A DNA stretch of 64,000 bases from Fluoribacter dumoffii NY 23 (GTDB lineage: Bacteria > Pseudomonadota > Gammaproteobacteria > Legionellales > Legionellaceae): NCBI RefSeq assembly GCF_000236165.1, contig NZ_CM001373.1, positions 1,874,777 through 1,938,776 of the forward strand, written 5' to 3'. The notes beneath the pieces were generated by a model. It did no database searches and was not told the origin of the DNA. It saw only the letters and a list, made by a program, of their open reading frames with translations. Position numbers and translations under genes: made by a program. This document shows, piece after piece, positions 1 through 10,345 of the stretch (position 1 is the stretch's first letter; every line of letters begins with the position of its first letter).

Positions 1-3000
1 GTCCAAAATACGCGTTAAATCATTTTTTTGATTTAGCAATCGGGCATCCAGATTCCTCCATTCCGACTTGGGAAAAACAAGATGCAGAAACTCCTTCCAC
101 TCCTGAAACTGGTGTAAAACTGCTTGCTGGATCTCGGAAACCCTATGAGTGAAAAATTGTTCCACTGCAGCCTGTTCTTGCAATTCCTCTTCTAACTCCC
201 CCAATTCCGCAAACATTTTCGTGCAATCATCTATGGAGCTATAGGCACAGGAATAAAAATCAAATCCCTGACGAGTCTCATAAATTGCAATATGCCTTCC
301 TCTTTTTTGGTGACTTACAAAACCTTGGATAAGCTGCCCCATTGGCCCAGTAGCATCCAAACGGGTTTGAATGGTTAAAAACCCTTTAGGGTGTCTGGTA
401 TTAAAAACATCATTTTGGCAGGTTGCTGAGACAATAGTAATTGATTCATTCTTACCTGAACTATTTTTAATCCCTTGTTCTTGGGAGGTTATTGATTCAG
501 TGCCTGTTAGTGCAGTAATTTTTTTCGTACTAAAATGGTTTTTTAGTTCGAACTCAAGACGTTTTACTTCATTATCATCTTCAGCTATTAAAACTACAGG
601 TTGTCCTTCTTCGGCTTGTTTAACGGCATCCAGAATCCTGGAAACATGTTCCTTCGCCAAGGCACGATTCTTTTGATGAGATGATATTGCGAATTGCGTC
701 TCAATGCCCCATTTAATGCATTGCTTCTCTAATTCATCCTTTTTGCTTGAGGTTTTGGAAAGACCAATAATCCGACCCTGCTTTTGGTAATCATAAATCA
801 AATCCCTGAGAGAAGTAGAATGAACAAGAGTCATTTCGGGTTCAATAATAAAATCGCAATCCGGATTTTCCCTTTTCAGGCGAGCGTGCAGGAATTGTTG
901 CGACATAAAAGTAAAACCCTCTTGAAATTCTTTTTGATTCAGAGGGATAGCAAAATGGAGTCCATTTTTAGAAGTTAAAACACTAAAATCTTCCCCTTCA
1001 ACGAGGCGTTGAGCTTCTATAGCGGCATTGATCCATAAATCAAATTGCTCATCCGGTAATGAGCTTAACTGCACCTTATCCAGACCTGTAGGTGCATGTT
1101 TGTCCAAAAATTCTTTTAACTGCTCTCTATCCTTCTCTTCACTCAAAACTTTTCCCGGATATAAAGTTTTAAATGCTCGGTGATTGATAAATTCATCAAT
1201 TAGAGGATAAACCCAGGTATAGGAATACTGCTCACCATTATCCTGAACCATGCAGTATGTAGTCCTATCATCAAATTTTGAAAAATCAGTACCACAGAGG
1301 ATTAAATGACTGGGTAGAGGATGTCCATTTTTATATGCGAGCAAATGTTCATCAGCAACTTTGGCTTGCAAACGATACAAAGCCAGGTCGCCTGCTGTGG
1401 AATAATTTACTCCACCAATCTGATAGGTTCCTTTGGGTGAATTGGCTTTAATACTGCTTGCATCAATACCCAAAGAGGCAAAGAAATTTTTAATACCTTG
1501 ATTTTTATCATTCAAAATCTGCACTTGCTGGCTGCTAGTGCATACATCAACTGTCCCTCCATCCGCTTGTACCCATTGCATGACCGCAAGTAATGCTGAG
1601 GTAACAGGCGCTTCCTCCGTATCCAGCTCCATTAACATATTACGTTGGCATTTAAGAGATACTAGAATGGAAAGAAGCTGGGTTGCATTCGCAAATGTTC
1701 CAGTAGCCCGGAAATACTGTTCACGCAACACCGCAAGCAACTTGAGTTCGGCTTTCAGTTTTTCATCCGCATTCAGACCCGGTTTTCTTAGGGAGTCAAT
1801 CAATATATCGGATAATTCACGCAATTGGGCACGGCTGACTTGAGTCAGATTTGAATGCTTTATAATGCGTTGGGTTGGTTTCTCTTTATCAACAACTAAA
1901 GTAAAAGGCTCAGCTCGTCCGATTGCATTGAGGTAGCTTATTTGTTGTGCCAAATCATATTGTTCTTGCTCGCCTAGGAGCGTTCCCTCGGCGATATCCT
2001 GGATAGAAGCAATCGTTCGTTCAGTTTTTGAGACATCAAATTGCTCATCAAGAATTTGCTCACTGTCTTTCACAACAATATCAAATTCATTTTTTTGGGG
2101 CGCACGCCCGGCTTGGGGATCCTTGTCAAATACCTCAATAAAGGCCATCAAATCAATTGCCTGGGCATTTAATACTTGGAGAAAGGGTTCTAATTGAGGA
2201 TAAGGGGGTGTAACAAAAAGTTTTTCAAATTTCTTTAGATGGTGTTGATTTGCCTCCAGGGATTTCATCACCTCCAATAAGCGGCTATGTTCATCTGTTG
2301 TCTGCTTCCCAAGTATAAGCAATATTTTTGAGCAAATGGTTAAATCAGAGTTGGTTAAATGGGTTAATCGGTCGATTAAATCCGGGAGTGACTGTTCTTT
2401 TCCATTGGCGCATCCCATCAATAAAGTGAGCAAAGGATACAACGAAGATACTTCCGCTTTCTTCTCAAGTATGGATGTAAGTTTATCTATAATTTGTTTT
2501 AGTAATTGTTCATCGACTTGCTGATTGGCATTGTTTATTAAAGAAATTAAGCTTGTGAATAACCCTTCAGACAGTTCTTTATCCACCCCATTCAAGGAAT
2601 GGATTCCAATCAACTCCTTTAAGGGAAATAAAGATTCTTGCGTTAAATTATAGGTACATGACTTATGCAACAAAGAGTCATATGCTTTTTGTCCAAGTAA
2701 TCCCCGGTATTTTGTTAAATAATCAACCTCACTTAACACTCGATTTAATTGCTCTGCTGTATAATGGGATGTGTTGTTTAATGCATTGCATAATATGGAT
2801 AAAGGGGAGGCGATTGAAGGAGGAACATCCTGGCTTAAAGTATTCAGCAGATCGCGCACCTGCACTACCGAAAGTGCTTTTTTTCCAGATACTGTAGGTT
2901 TAATTACCTCAGACAACAAAGAAATACAGCGATGAAAATCGATATTATTTTTATTTTTTATCCGGGTTAGAGCATTGAGTAAACCATTCACCTCATCAAT

Positions 3001-6000
3001 TTGCCGTCCCCACTCCAGAAATGCCTCTTCCATAGGAAGATCAGGATCGAAGTCGTTAATATGGTTGATTAAAAAAAGCTCAAAATCTTTATTTTCTAGG
3101 TGTAAAGAATGTAGGGCCTTATTCAAACCTGATTGCAAACTTGCTTCTATTCTGGGTTGAAGGACAGCTAAAAATGAGTTTTCCGAAAAAAACTCATCAC
3201 CTAAAACCTCAGCCATTTTTAATTTGGCTTGAGGCAGGCCGGATAGTGCCCAGGAAAAACGCCTGCTCCCTAATAAACTCTTAACTTCTTGTTCTTCCTC
3301 CTGCAAAAGATTAAGAATTGTATGGGTGCTTTGGGGGTAATTTTTCAGGTAATAGAGAACTACCAGGTGGGAATCCAGCCAGGACTCCAAATACCCTTTT
3401 AGTTTCTCTGGCAAACTCGCAAGTCTGTCTTCGAGTTGCCATTCCTCATAACAGTGCCTCATCAAACTAAAAAGATTGAGAACGGGTTCATGAACCTCTG
3501 CTTTCCCAATTTGCAGATGAGGCAATTTTGTACCTACTATTTCAAGAATACTTGTCTTTTGATCCTCAATGTCCTTGATCTCATTTAATTGTTCTTCTGC
3601 CAGTTTGACTGAGTCAACCACTTCAATAAGTTGTTCCAAAGAAGGCAGACCGTAGGAGCCCTCTATATTTATTCCGTTAAAAGTGGCTAATAGCAGTTTC
3701 CTATGCTCAGGCTGCAAATCGTGTATCGCCCCCGCAAGAATCTTTATCCTGGTCTCAAATTGACTATCTTCCGCATCATGTTGCGAAACATTGGGTATTT
3801 CATCGCTTAATAAAGAAAAGAGAGCAATGAAACGAGGCAATAGTTCCGGTTGATCCTGAAAAAGGTCTGGCAGGAATTTATTCAGTTTAGATGGGGCAAC
3901 CAAATGCTTAAGCAGATTCAAACAAGAAAACTTCTCGACGGGTAAAGCATTTGTCTGCTCTAGTGCAGCACGGCTTTTATAATTATCAAAAATCAATAAG
4001 GCTGAATCACCATAATCCTTCAGAAGATTCAAAGCAAGAAGGCTCATCTCGTAAAATTGCAGTCCAGCCTGATCTGAGGGTTCGATCTCCGCACTTTGGG
4101 TAAGTAGCAAGATTTCAATTATTGCGTTCAACTCACTCGCTGTAGGCATCGACTCCCGGCTATGACCTGCCAGTGCCTCGGCAAACAGCGAAATTAGTGC
4201 TGATTTATAGTGCAAGTCCTCATGGAGCTGTTCGGCGATTGCAATCAAGGTATTGATGCAATTTTTAATGCACAAATCAGGATCTTCAGTATGAGTGCAA
4301 GCACGTTTGCCTGTAGTCACCAATGCAACAATATTGAGTAATAATGCTTTATTCTCAGTGGATAATTTATTATTTCCGGAAATTTCCTTCTCCAGAGATT
4401 GATATACATCAAGATTGAAAGCCCATTCTTGTTGGCCGATAAAACGATAAAAATAAGCCAGAAGCTCTTCATAGGAATGATGCGGTACAACAAACAGGGT
4501 GCTCAGTTCATGGGGCACAGAAGGGACGCTGTAATCAAGGGGAGCGTTGTTGGTGGCAGGCTTTAAATCCATTTGCCGTGATACCAACTTATAGTGGCCA
4601 TAGCGACATGCATAATAAACACCCTGAACATCAAAATCTAATCCGTCAAGCCAAATCAGCTGTTCTTCCGGATCACTGCTGTTGTTGATAAGAAACAGTA
4701 AACGATCTAATGCAGGTTTCATGTGCCTGATATGTTCCAAAGCACAAGATAAGGGGAGTTGCAGTTTCTTTTCCGCAAGCTGCCCCAGGAAATAATCATA
4801 AGCATTAAATAATTCATTAAATTCTGTACGAGCGCCAGCTGCTTTGTGTTGAGAAACCAAAGCTACCCACCATGTTTTTTGCTCGCTGCTTAATTCAGCT
4901 AATTTTTGCAGGTTTGCAAGCCCCTGAGCGGACATTAATGCCAGATAATTTTCTGGGTTATCCAGAAACAGCTCATTAAAATCTTTAAAAAGCTCCCTGT
5001 CGCTTAAAATGTGCAAGTGATGTAATAAAAGTAAAACACCATCGGCCCCGGCATGAGTCATTACTTGAGCCAGTCCTTGATAGTTAAGGTCAGATAAAGG
5101 CAGCATCTTTAATAAGCTGCTTATCTGCTCGAACTTGAGTTTATCCTGTTGGGTAAATTTTGATATGAAATAAAGAAAAGCGGCTTGGCGTTGTTCCGGT
5201 GAACTCTTACTGCTGAGCAAATGAGTAAATTCTATATCATATCGCTCCAGATTGTCAGAATCTTTTTCCAGAAAACTAAATTGGTGGTAAGTACCATGAA
5301 TAGAGCGTGCCTTGGTTTGAGCAAAATCGGGCATTAAGGTCAGAGGAGTTATTTGCCCAGCATGTTGGTATTGCGGCTCCTCACTAAAGCACAACACATT
5401 TTTACCATCAAGGGTGGGCTGCATATAGAATCCTGCGGGTAAATTTTCAAAAAGCAACCCATAGGAAAATTCAGGATAATTTCGGATAATCTGTTGCATG
5501 GCAACAGCTTGTACATGAGTAATTTTTCTATCCTGTTCTTTTACCTGATTGGCATTTTTTCCTACCAGCCTGTCCCATACCTCAGGTAAATTCGGAGTAT
5601 GGACAGGGAATTGTTTTTTCGTAAAATCAAGCCACTCTGCCCTGTCTAAACTATCGCGCTCAACTAACTCTCCCAGATCCTCTGCATTTATTTTTTCTGC
5701 CTCAACAACTGCCTCTAAAACCGGCTCTCCCTCTTTAGGTTTTCTTTGGACTGTCTTTTGCTTTTCTTGAAGTTTGGGCTCTTGTAACGGTTGTTGAAAC
5801 TTCAGGCTAATAGCAGCACCTTTACTTCCTTCCAACCAATTCTTTTTTGCTTTTCGAATCTTGGGGCTAAGAGGTTCAAACACGCCTGCCGCGTCAGTTA
5901 CCCTTGTAAGTTGGGGTTGGAATTCAAGAGAAAATTTTTGGCGTTTGCTTACGAGATATACATTGTCGAAGGTTAACTGATAATGGGGCTGGGATGGGGG

Positions 6001-6201
6001 AAATTCGAATTTATACAGTCGGGTTCGTTCGGGACTCAAAAGAAACCGAACCAGCTCATCAAAGTGTTCCTGGACGAATGCATCACATTCCATTGAAATG
6101 GTGACTTCGCCAGAAACCTGCTCTTGCTCGTATGTAGTTTCCAAATGGGTAGTAAAATCTTTGATCGTATAAAAATTATAATTGCCCACAGTGATTCTCA
6201 T
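1..6201 (-). CDS. Giant protein with degenerate SecA-like motor region (partial, C-terminus outside window)
   Basis: The minus frame starting at ATG 6201 (MRITVGNYNF) has no stop down to base 1, so at least 2067 residues are present and the C-terminus lies outside. Residues about 1-170 form a mixed N-terminal part followed by a charged Lys/Glu/Gln linker; residues about 230-1400 are Leu/Glu-rich and predicted helical. From about 1500 the order of segments resembles a SecA-type DEAD motor: a stretch ending in MELD-TEEAPVTSALLAVMQW at about 1525-1545 where SecA-like proteins carry a GEGKT Walker A, then VDVCTSS, a possible Walker B position reading LILCGTD near 1640, and near 1870 QPVVLIAEDD, like the QPVLVGT strand of motor domain 2. 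Gly, Lys and acidic catalytic residues look lost, so ATPase activity is doubtful. The SecA relationship is inferred by eye; the protein may be a secreted effector or a structural protein. The start lacks a strong AGGAG, with only a G-rich run upstream. Confidence 0.75.
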   Translation of the reverse strand, partial: MRITVGNYNFYTIKDFTTHLETTYEQEQVSGEVTISMECDAFVQEHFDELVRFLLSPERTRLYKFEFPPSQPHYQLTFDNVYLVSKRQKFSLEFQPQLTRVTDAAGVFEPLSPKIRKAKKNWLEGSKGAAISLKFQQPLQEPKLQEKQKTVQRKPKEGEPVLEAVVEAEKINAEDLGELVERDSLDRAEWLDFTKKQFPVHTPNLPEVWDRLVGKNANQVKEQDRKITHVQAVAMQQIIRNYPEFSYGLLFENLPAGFYMQPTLDGKNVLCFSEEPQYQHAGQITPLTLMPDFAQTKARSIHGTYHQFSFLEKDSDNLERYDIEFTHLLSSKSSPEQRQAAFLYFISKFTQQDKLKFEQISSLLKMLPLSDLNYQGLAQVMTHAGADGVLLLLHHLHILSDRELFKDFNELFLDNPENYLALMSAQGLANLQKLAELSSEQKTWWVALVSQHKAAGARTEFNELFNAYDYFLGQLAEKKLQLPLSCALEHIRHMKPALDRLLFLINNSSDPEEQLIWLDGLDFDVQGVYYACRYGHYKLVSRQMDLKPATNNAPLDYSVPSVPHELSTLFVVPHHSYEELLAYFYRFIGQQEWAFNLDVYQSLEKEISGNNKLSTENKALLLNIVALVTTGKRACTHTEDPDLCIKNCINTLIAIAEQLHEDLHYKSALISLFAEALAGHSRESMPTASELNAIIEILLLTQSAEIEPSDQAGLQFYEMSLLALNLLKDYGDSALLIFDNYKSRAALEQTNALPVEKFSCLNLLKHLVAPSKLNKFLPDLFQDQPELLPRFIALFSLLSDEIPNVSQHDAEDSQFETRIKILAGAIHDLQPEHRKLLLATFNGINIEGSYGLPSLEQLIEVVDSVKLAEEQLNEIKDIEDQKTSILEIVGTKLPHLQIGKAEVHEPVLNLFSLMRHCYEEWQLEDRLASLPEKLKGYLESWLDSHLVVLYYLKNYPQSTHTILNLLQEEEQEVKSLLGSRRFSWALSGLPQAKLKMAEVLGDEFFSENSFLAVLQPRIEASLQSGLNKALHSLHLENKDFELFLINHINDFDPDLPMEEAFLEWGRQIDEVNGLLNALTRIKNKNNIDFHRCISLLSEVIKPTVSGKKALSVVQVRDLLNTLSQDVPPSIASPLSILCNALNNTSHYTAEQLNRVLSEVDYLTKYRGLLGQKAYDSLLHKSCTYNLTQESLFPLKELIGIHSLNGVDKELSEGLFTSLISLINNANQQVDEQLLKQIIDKLTSILEKKAEVSSLYPLLTLLMGCANGKEQSLPDLIDRLTHLTNSDLTICSKILLILGKQTTDEHSRLLEVMKSLEANQHHLKKFEKLFVTPPYPQLEPFLQVLNAQAIDLMAFIEVFDKDPQAGRAPQKNEFDIVVKDSEQILDEQFDVSKTERTIASIQDIAEGTLLGEQEQYDLAQQISYLNAIGRAEPFTLVVDKEKPTQRIIKHSNLTQVSRAQLRELSDILIDSLRKPGLNADEKLKAELKLLAVLREQYFRATGTFANATQLLSILVSLKCQRNMLMELDTEEAPVTSALLAVMQWVQADGGTVDVCTSSQQVQILNDKNQGIKNFFASLGIDASSIKANSPKGTYQIGGVNYSTAGDLALYRLQAKVADEHLLAYKNGHPLPSHLILCGTDFSKFDDRTTYCMVQDNGEQYSYTWVYPLIDEFINHRAFKTLYPGKVLSEEKDREQLKEFLDKHAPTGLDKVQLSSLPDEQFDLWINAAIEAQRLVEGEDFSVLTSKNGLHFAIPLNQKEFQEGFTFMSQQFLHARLKRENPDCDFIIEPEMTLVHSTSLRDLIYDYQKQGRIIGLSKTSSKKDELEKQCIKWGIETQFAISSHQKNRALAKEHVSRILDAVKQAEEGQPVVLIAEDDNEVKRLEFELKNHFSTKKITALTGTESITSQEQGIKNSSGKNESITIVSATCQNDVFNTRHPKGFLTIQTRLDATGPMGQLIQGFVSHQKRGRHIAIYETRQGFDFYSCAYSSIDDCTKMFAELGELEEELQEQAAVEQFFTHRVSEIQQAVLHQFQEWKEFLHLVFPKSEWRNLDARLLNQKNDLTRILD

Positions 6202-6312
6202 GTAACCATGCCCCCCAAATAATAAATACTAAGACTTTATTATCCATTTAGTGCGCAAAATATATCACATTTTTAATGAATAAAATAATTAGCGTTGGTT
6301 TTGGGATATAAA

Positions 6313-8127
6313 TTAGAAAACATCCAGAACGGCATTTAAAAGCTGTTGGGTATAAATCTCTTTAGGACTCTTAAAAATCATTTCACAACTTCCAAACTCA
6401 ACCCCTACCCCATCTTTCATGACTAATACTTCATCAGCAATATAGGAAACTACTCCCATGTTATGGGTAATGAATAAATAAGATATGCCAGTTTCCTGTT
6501 GTAAGTCCTTTAGCAAGTTAAGAATTTGCGCCTGAACAGAAACATCAAGAGCGCTTGTTGGTTCATCACAAATTAAAACATCCGGTTCTGTAGCCAAAGC
6601 CCGGGCGATACAAATCCTTTGTCTCTGACCACCTGAAAATTGATGGGGATAACGATGCAAGCTGCTGACAGGCAAGTTCACCTGATTTAACAATTCTCTT
6701 TGTCTTGAGCTGATTATTGATTGTTTCATTCCTTGGGCATGCATGCCCTCAGCAATTATTTCACCTATAGTCATCCGCGGATTCATCGAAGAAAAAGGGT
6801 CCTGGAAAATGATTTGTACTTTCTTCCTGTATTCCCTTAATGAACGCCCTTTGAGGGTCAGCACATTTTGATTTTTATAAAGTACTTCGCCTCCAGAAAC
6901 AGGTAATAAACGCAATAAAGCACGGCTCGTCGTTGTTTTACCGCATCCAGATTCACCTACCAAGGCTAACGTTTTTCCTTGTTTTAAATGAAATGAAAGC
7001 CCATCAACTGCCTTAAATAAAATTTTATGGCGGCTAAATATCCCTTTTGTCTGGACAAAATCAACGGATAAATTGTCTACAGAGAGTATTGTTTTTACTT
7101 CGGTTGCGCTTTCATTCCAACATACTTTATTTTTTTGCAAAGGCGGTAATTCTTCGAATTCAGGATACAAATGACAGCGTACTAATTGTCCTTTTTGTTC
7201 TTGTAATTGCGGCGCCTCTGTTGAACATCGAGCAAATGCATAAATGCAGCGCGGATGAAAACGGCAACCGGCCGGCATTTCCTCCAAGGCCGGCACAAAT
7301 CCCCGAATGACCGACAGGCGTTCTTCCCGTTTTGCCATAGAAGGTATTGAAGCCAACAATTGCTGCACATAAGGATGTTGCTTCTTACGCGAGAAAAATT
7401 CATCTACAGAGGATTGGGCTACCACCTGCCCTGCATACATGACACAAACACGAGTAGCCATGGCCCTCAGTACTCCAAGGTCATGAGTGATCAGCAATAA
7501 GCTCATCTGATGTGATTTTTGCACTTTTTTCAATAGGGAAAGGATTTGGGCCTGAATGGTCACATCCAAAGCAGTTGTGGGTTCATCCGCGATTAAGATA
7601 TCAGGCTTGCATGCTAACGCCATAGCGATTACTACCCGTTGTTTTTGTCCGCCAGACAATTGATGCGGGTATTGATGAATTTTAATTTCCGGCTGAGGCA
7701 TTTCTACCTCGTAAAGCGAGGCCAACAATGCTTGCTGTAATTCCTGCGCAGTAAATGAATTGCATCTCAGCAAAGCTTCCGCCAATTGCTCACCTATGGT
7801 CATTACCGGATTAAGTGCTGTCATTGGCTCTTGAAAAATCATGGAGATTTTACGTCCCCTTAGCTGCCGCATCACCTGTTCTGGTAAATCGAGAATATCT
7901 TGTCCATCCATATGGATTGAACTGTTTAGGCCATAAACACCTGCTCCAGGCAACAAACGCATCAATGCAAGGGAAGTAAGCGATTTCCCACATCCTGATT
8001 CCCCTAGTAAAACCAGTGTTTCACCAGGATGCAAATTAAAACTGAGCTCATCCAAAGCTGAGACCGTTTTGTGGTGATCTTGAAAAGCTACAGATAATTG
8101 ATGAATTTCAGCACTTGTTTCTTGCAT
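6313..8127 (-). CDS. Peptide ABC transporter ATP-binding protein with two fused ATPase domains
   Basis: This cytoplasmic energy subunit would drive import of di/oligopeptides or similar substrates. The 604 residues hold two complete nucleotide-binding domains. The first has Walker A GESGCGKS near residue 42, signature LSGGQKQR near 158 and Walker B ILIADEPT. The second has GESGCGKTT near 392, signature FSGGQRQR near 496 and LICDEPT. Between them is the oligopeptide-transporter HPY element (CRFHPRC). This matches the YejF/GsiA-type fusion of DppD- and DppF-like halves. No permease or binding-protein gene adjoins it in the window, so the partners must be encoded elsewhere. The giant gene follows downstream on the same strand. 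Substrate cannot be told from sequence. Confidence 0.93.
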   Translation of the reverse strand: MQETSAEIHQLSVAFQDHHKTVSALDELSFNLHPGETLVLLGESGCGKSLTSLALMRLLPGAGVYGLNSSIHMDGQDILDLPEQVMRQLRGRKISMIFQEPMTALNPVMTIGEQLAEALLRCNSFTAQELQQALLASLYEVEMPQPEIKIHQYPHQLSGGQKQRVVIAMALACKPDILIADEPTTALDVTIQAQILSLLKKVQKSHQMSLLLITHDLGVLRAMATRVCVMYAGQVVAQSSVDEFFSRKKQHPYVQQLLASIPSMAKREERLSVIRGFVPALEEMPAGCRFHPRCIYAFARCSTEAPQLQEQKGQLVRCHLYPEFEELPPLQKNKVCWNESATEVKTILSVDNLSVDFVQTKGIFSRHKILFKAVDGLSFHLKQGKTLALVGESGCGKTTTSRALLRLLPVSGGEVLYKNQNVLTLKGRSLREYRKKVQIIFQDPFSSMNPRMTIGEIIAEGMHAQGMKQSIISSRQRELLNQVNLPVSSLHRYPHQFSGGQRQRICIARALATEPDVLICDEPTSALDVSVQAQILNLLKDLQQETGISYLFITHNMGVVSYIADEVLVMKDGVGVEFGSCEMIFKSPKEIYTQQLLNAVLDVF

Positions 8128-8362
8128 GTCTTTTCTGTTTCATCCGGGTTAGGTAACGCATCAACCAGGAACAAAATATTCCTCATCCTTGCCGGACTGC
8201 AAACACCCTCAAAATCCAGGCACCAATGACCCTGTCCTGATTTGTTCCCGCTTGCGGAAAAGGGGATCTTTATAATAGATTTACAAAAGGAATATTCGTC
8301 TTTCATCCTACTGTAGCATAATATATGGTAAAATAAACCTAACTTTTATTTGAGAAATACCC

Positions 8363-10246
8363 ATGTCTGAAAACTATACTGCCCAAGCAATCGAAGTCTT
8401 AAGCGGCCTCGAACCTGTTCAACGGCGTCCCGGCATGTATACCGATACAGCACGCCCCAACCATTTAGCGCAAGAAGTAATCGATAACAGTGTTGATGAG
8501 GTATTGGCAGGCTTTGCAAGCCACATTCGTGTAACGCTGCACGAAGACGGTTCTATTGAAGTAGAAGATGATGGCCGCGGTATGCCTGTAGACCTACACC
8601 CGCAATTAGGGTTGAGCGGTGTTGAAGTCATTATGACGCGCCTGCATGCCGGGGGTAAATTTTCTGATAAAAATTACAGTTTTTCAGGCGGATTACATGG
8701 GGTGGGAGTCTCTGTAGTTAATGCCCTTTCCGAACGGCTTGATGTCACCATCAAACGCAACGGGATTGTATATCAAATGTCTTTTGCTAACGGCGACAAG
8801 TTGTGTGAATTAAACGAAGCTGGCGTTACAAAAAAAAGGGATACCGGGACGATCATTCGTTTTTGGCCCAATCCCAAGTATTTCGATACCACGCGTATCT
8901 CAGTAAAACATTTAACTCATGTGCTTAGGGCAAAAGCAGTACTGTGTACGGGCTTGTCCATGACGTTTATCAATAAAGCAAGCAATGAAGAAATGCATTG
9001 GTGTTATGAGCAGGGACTCATCGATTATTTAAATCAATCCTTACCTGATGGGGACTACCTGCCCGAAGAACCATTTACAGGCGAATTCAAAAGTGATGAA
9101 GCAACCGTTGACTGGGCATTGGTTTGGTCAGGAGGCGGAAGCAGCGGTTTTAGTGAAAGTTATGTGAATTTAATTCCCACCATTCAGGGCGGTACCCATG
9201 TCAATGGCTTGCGTTCCGGTTTATTTGATGCAATGGCCGAGTTTTGTGAATTAAGAAATCTATTACCCCGAGGAATAAAGCTGACCGCTGACGATCTGTG
9301 GGAACCCTGCCAATATGTATTATCCGTTAAAATGAAGGAACCGCAATTTGCAGGCCAAACCAAAGAGCGCTTAAGTTCCCGGCAAATTTCTGCTTTTGTC
9401 AGCAATGTGGTTAAAGATGCTTTTGCCCTCTGGCTCAATCAGCATCGCAACCAGGGGGAAGCTATTGCCTCTTTGGCAATTGAACGCGCCCAAAAACGTT
9501 TACGGCAAGCCAAGCAAGTAGCACGCAAACGAGTAAGCCAAGGCCCAGCCCTTCCTGGCAAGCTGGCTGATTGTTTGCTTACCGATCTCAGTCAGGCTGA
9601 ACTATTTTTAGTCGAAGGGGATTCCGCAGGAGGTTCTGCAAAACAAGCCCGTAATAAAGATTTTCAAGCAATTTTGCCTTTACGTGGAAAGATTCTTAAT
9701 TCCTGGGAAGTGGATTCAGCCCACGTTTTAGCATCGCAGGAAATTCATGATATCTCCGTAGCTATTGGTGTGGATCCTGGCTCATCAGACCTGAGCGGCC
9801 TTCGCTATGGTAAATTATGTATTCTCGCAGATGCAGACTCCGATGGGGCCCATATTGCCACCTTGATTTGTGCTTTGTTTTTACGTCATTTTAAACCGCT
9901 GGTCCAGGCAGGCCACGTATTTGTTGCCATGCCCCCTCTTTATCGAATCGATGCGGGTAAAGAAGTTTATTATGCATTGGATGATGAAGAGAAAAATCGA
10001 ATCCTCAACCACCTGGCTCAAACATCCCGAGCTAAAATCAATGTCCAGCGTTTCAAGGGATTAGGCGAAATGAATCCCATTCAATTACGTGAAACAACGA
10101 TGGATCCCAATACCAGGCGCCTGGTGCAATTAACTCTGGATGATGAGCAGGGGGCTGAAGCAATTATGGACATGATGTTAAATAAAAAACGAGCTGGCGA
10201 TAGAAAAGTCTGGCTGGAGACCAAAGGCAACCTGGCCGAAATTTGA
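8363..10246 (+). CDS. parE: DNA topoisomerase IV subunit B
   Basis: ParE is the ATPase subunit of topoisomerase IV, which decatenates daughter chromosomes with ParC. The 627 residues contain the GHKL ATPase motifs EVIDNSVDEVLAG, DDGRGMP and GGLHGVGVSVVNALS in the first 120 residues. The Toprim segment VEGDSAGGSAKQ lies near 415 and DADSDGAHI near 495. It also has the C-terminal RFKGLGEMNP element typical of type IIA subunits B. The length is that of ParE (about 630) rather than GyrB (about 800), since the GyrB-specific insertion is missing. It stands alone, transcribed divergently from the ABC gene. No parC is seen in the window. Confidence 0.97.
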   Translation: MSENYTAQAIEVLSGLEPVQRRPGMYTDTARPNHLAQEVIDNSVDEVLAGFASHIRVTLHEDGSIEVEDDGRGMPVDLHPQLGLSGVEVIMTRLHAGGKFSDKNYSFSGGLHGVGVSVVNALSERLDVTIKRNGIVYQMSFANGDKLCELNEAGVTKKRDTGTIIRFWPNPKYFDTTRISVKHLTHVLRAKAVLCTGLSMTFINKASNEEMHWCYEQGLIDYLNQSLPDGDYLPEEPFTGEFKSDEATVDWALVWSGGGSSGFSESYVNLIPTIQGGTHVNGLRSGLFDAMAEFCELRNLLPRGIKLTADDLWEPCQYVLSVKMKEPQFAGQTKERLSSRQISAFVSNVVKDAFALWLNQHRNQGEAIASLAIERAQKRLRQAKQVARKRVSQGPALPGKLADCLLTDLSQAELFLVEGDSAGGSAKQARNKDFQAILPLRGKILNSWEVDSAHVLASQEIHDISVAIGVDPGSSDLSGLRYGKLCILADADSDGAHIATLICALFLRHFKPLVQAGHVFVAMPPLYRIDAGKEVYYALDDEEKNRILNHLAQTSRAKINVQRFKGLGEMNPIQLRETTMDPNTRRLVQLTLDDEQGAEAIMDMMLNKKRAGDRKVWLETKGNLAEI

Positions 10247-10345
10247 TTGATTTCATACAAACTCAATCCTTTCTGTAAACCTGGGTTGCCTAAACCCGGT
10301 TCTCCCAATACCAATGCCGTTTAATCCGCAGCATCCAGATGCACT

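Noticed and set aside
371-5976. Several plus-strand frames of 60-100 codons
   Set aside because: They lie wholly inside the giant minus-strand gene and have Ser/Phe/Cys-rich composition typical of antisense shadow frames.
8088-8306. Minus-strand open frame of 72 codons upstream of the ABC gene
   Set aside because: It overlaps the start of the ABC protein in another frame, has no ribosome-binding site or family match, and its residue composition looks random.
10283-10297. Small inverted repeat GGGTT...AACCC between parE and the fused membrane gene
   Set aside because: The stem is short, with no U-run, so it was not called as a terminator.
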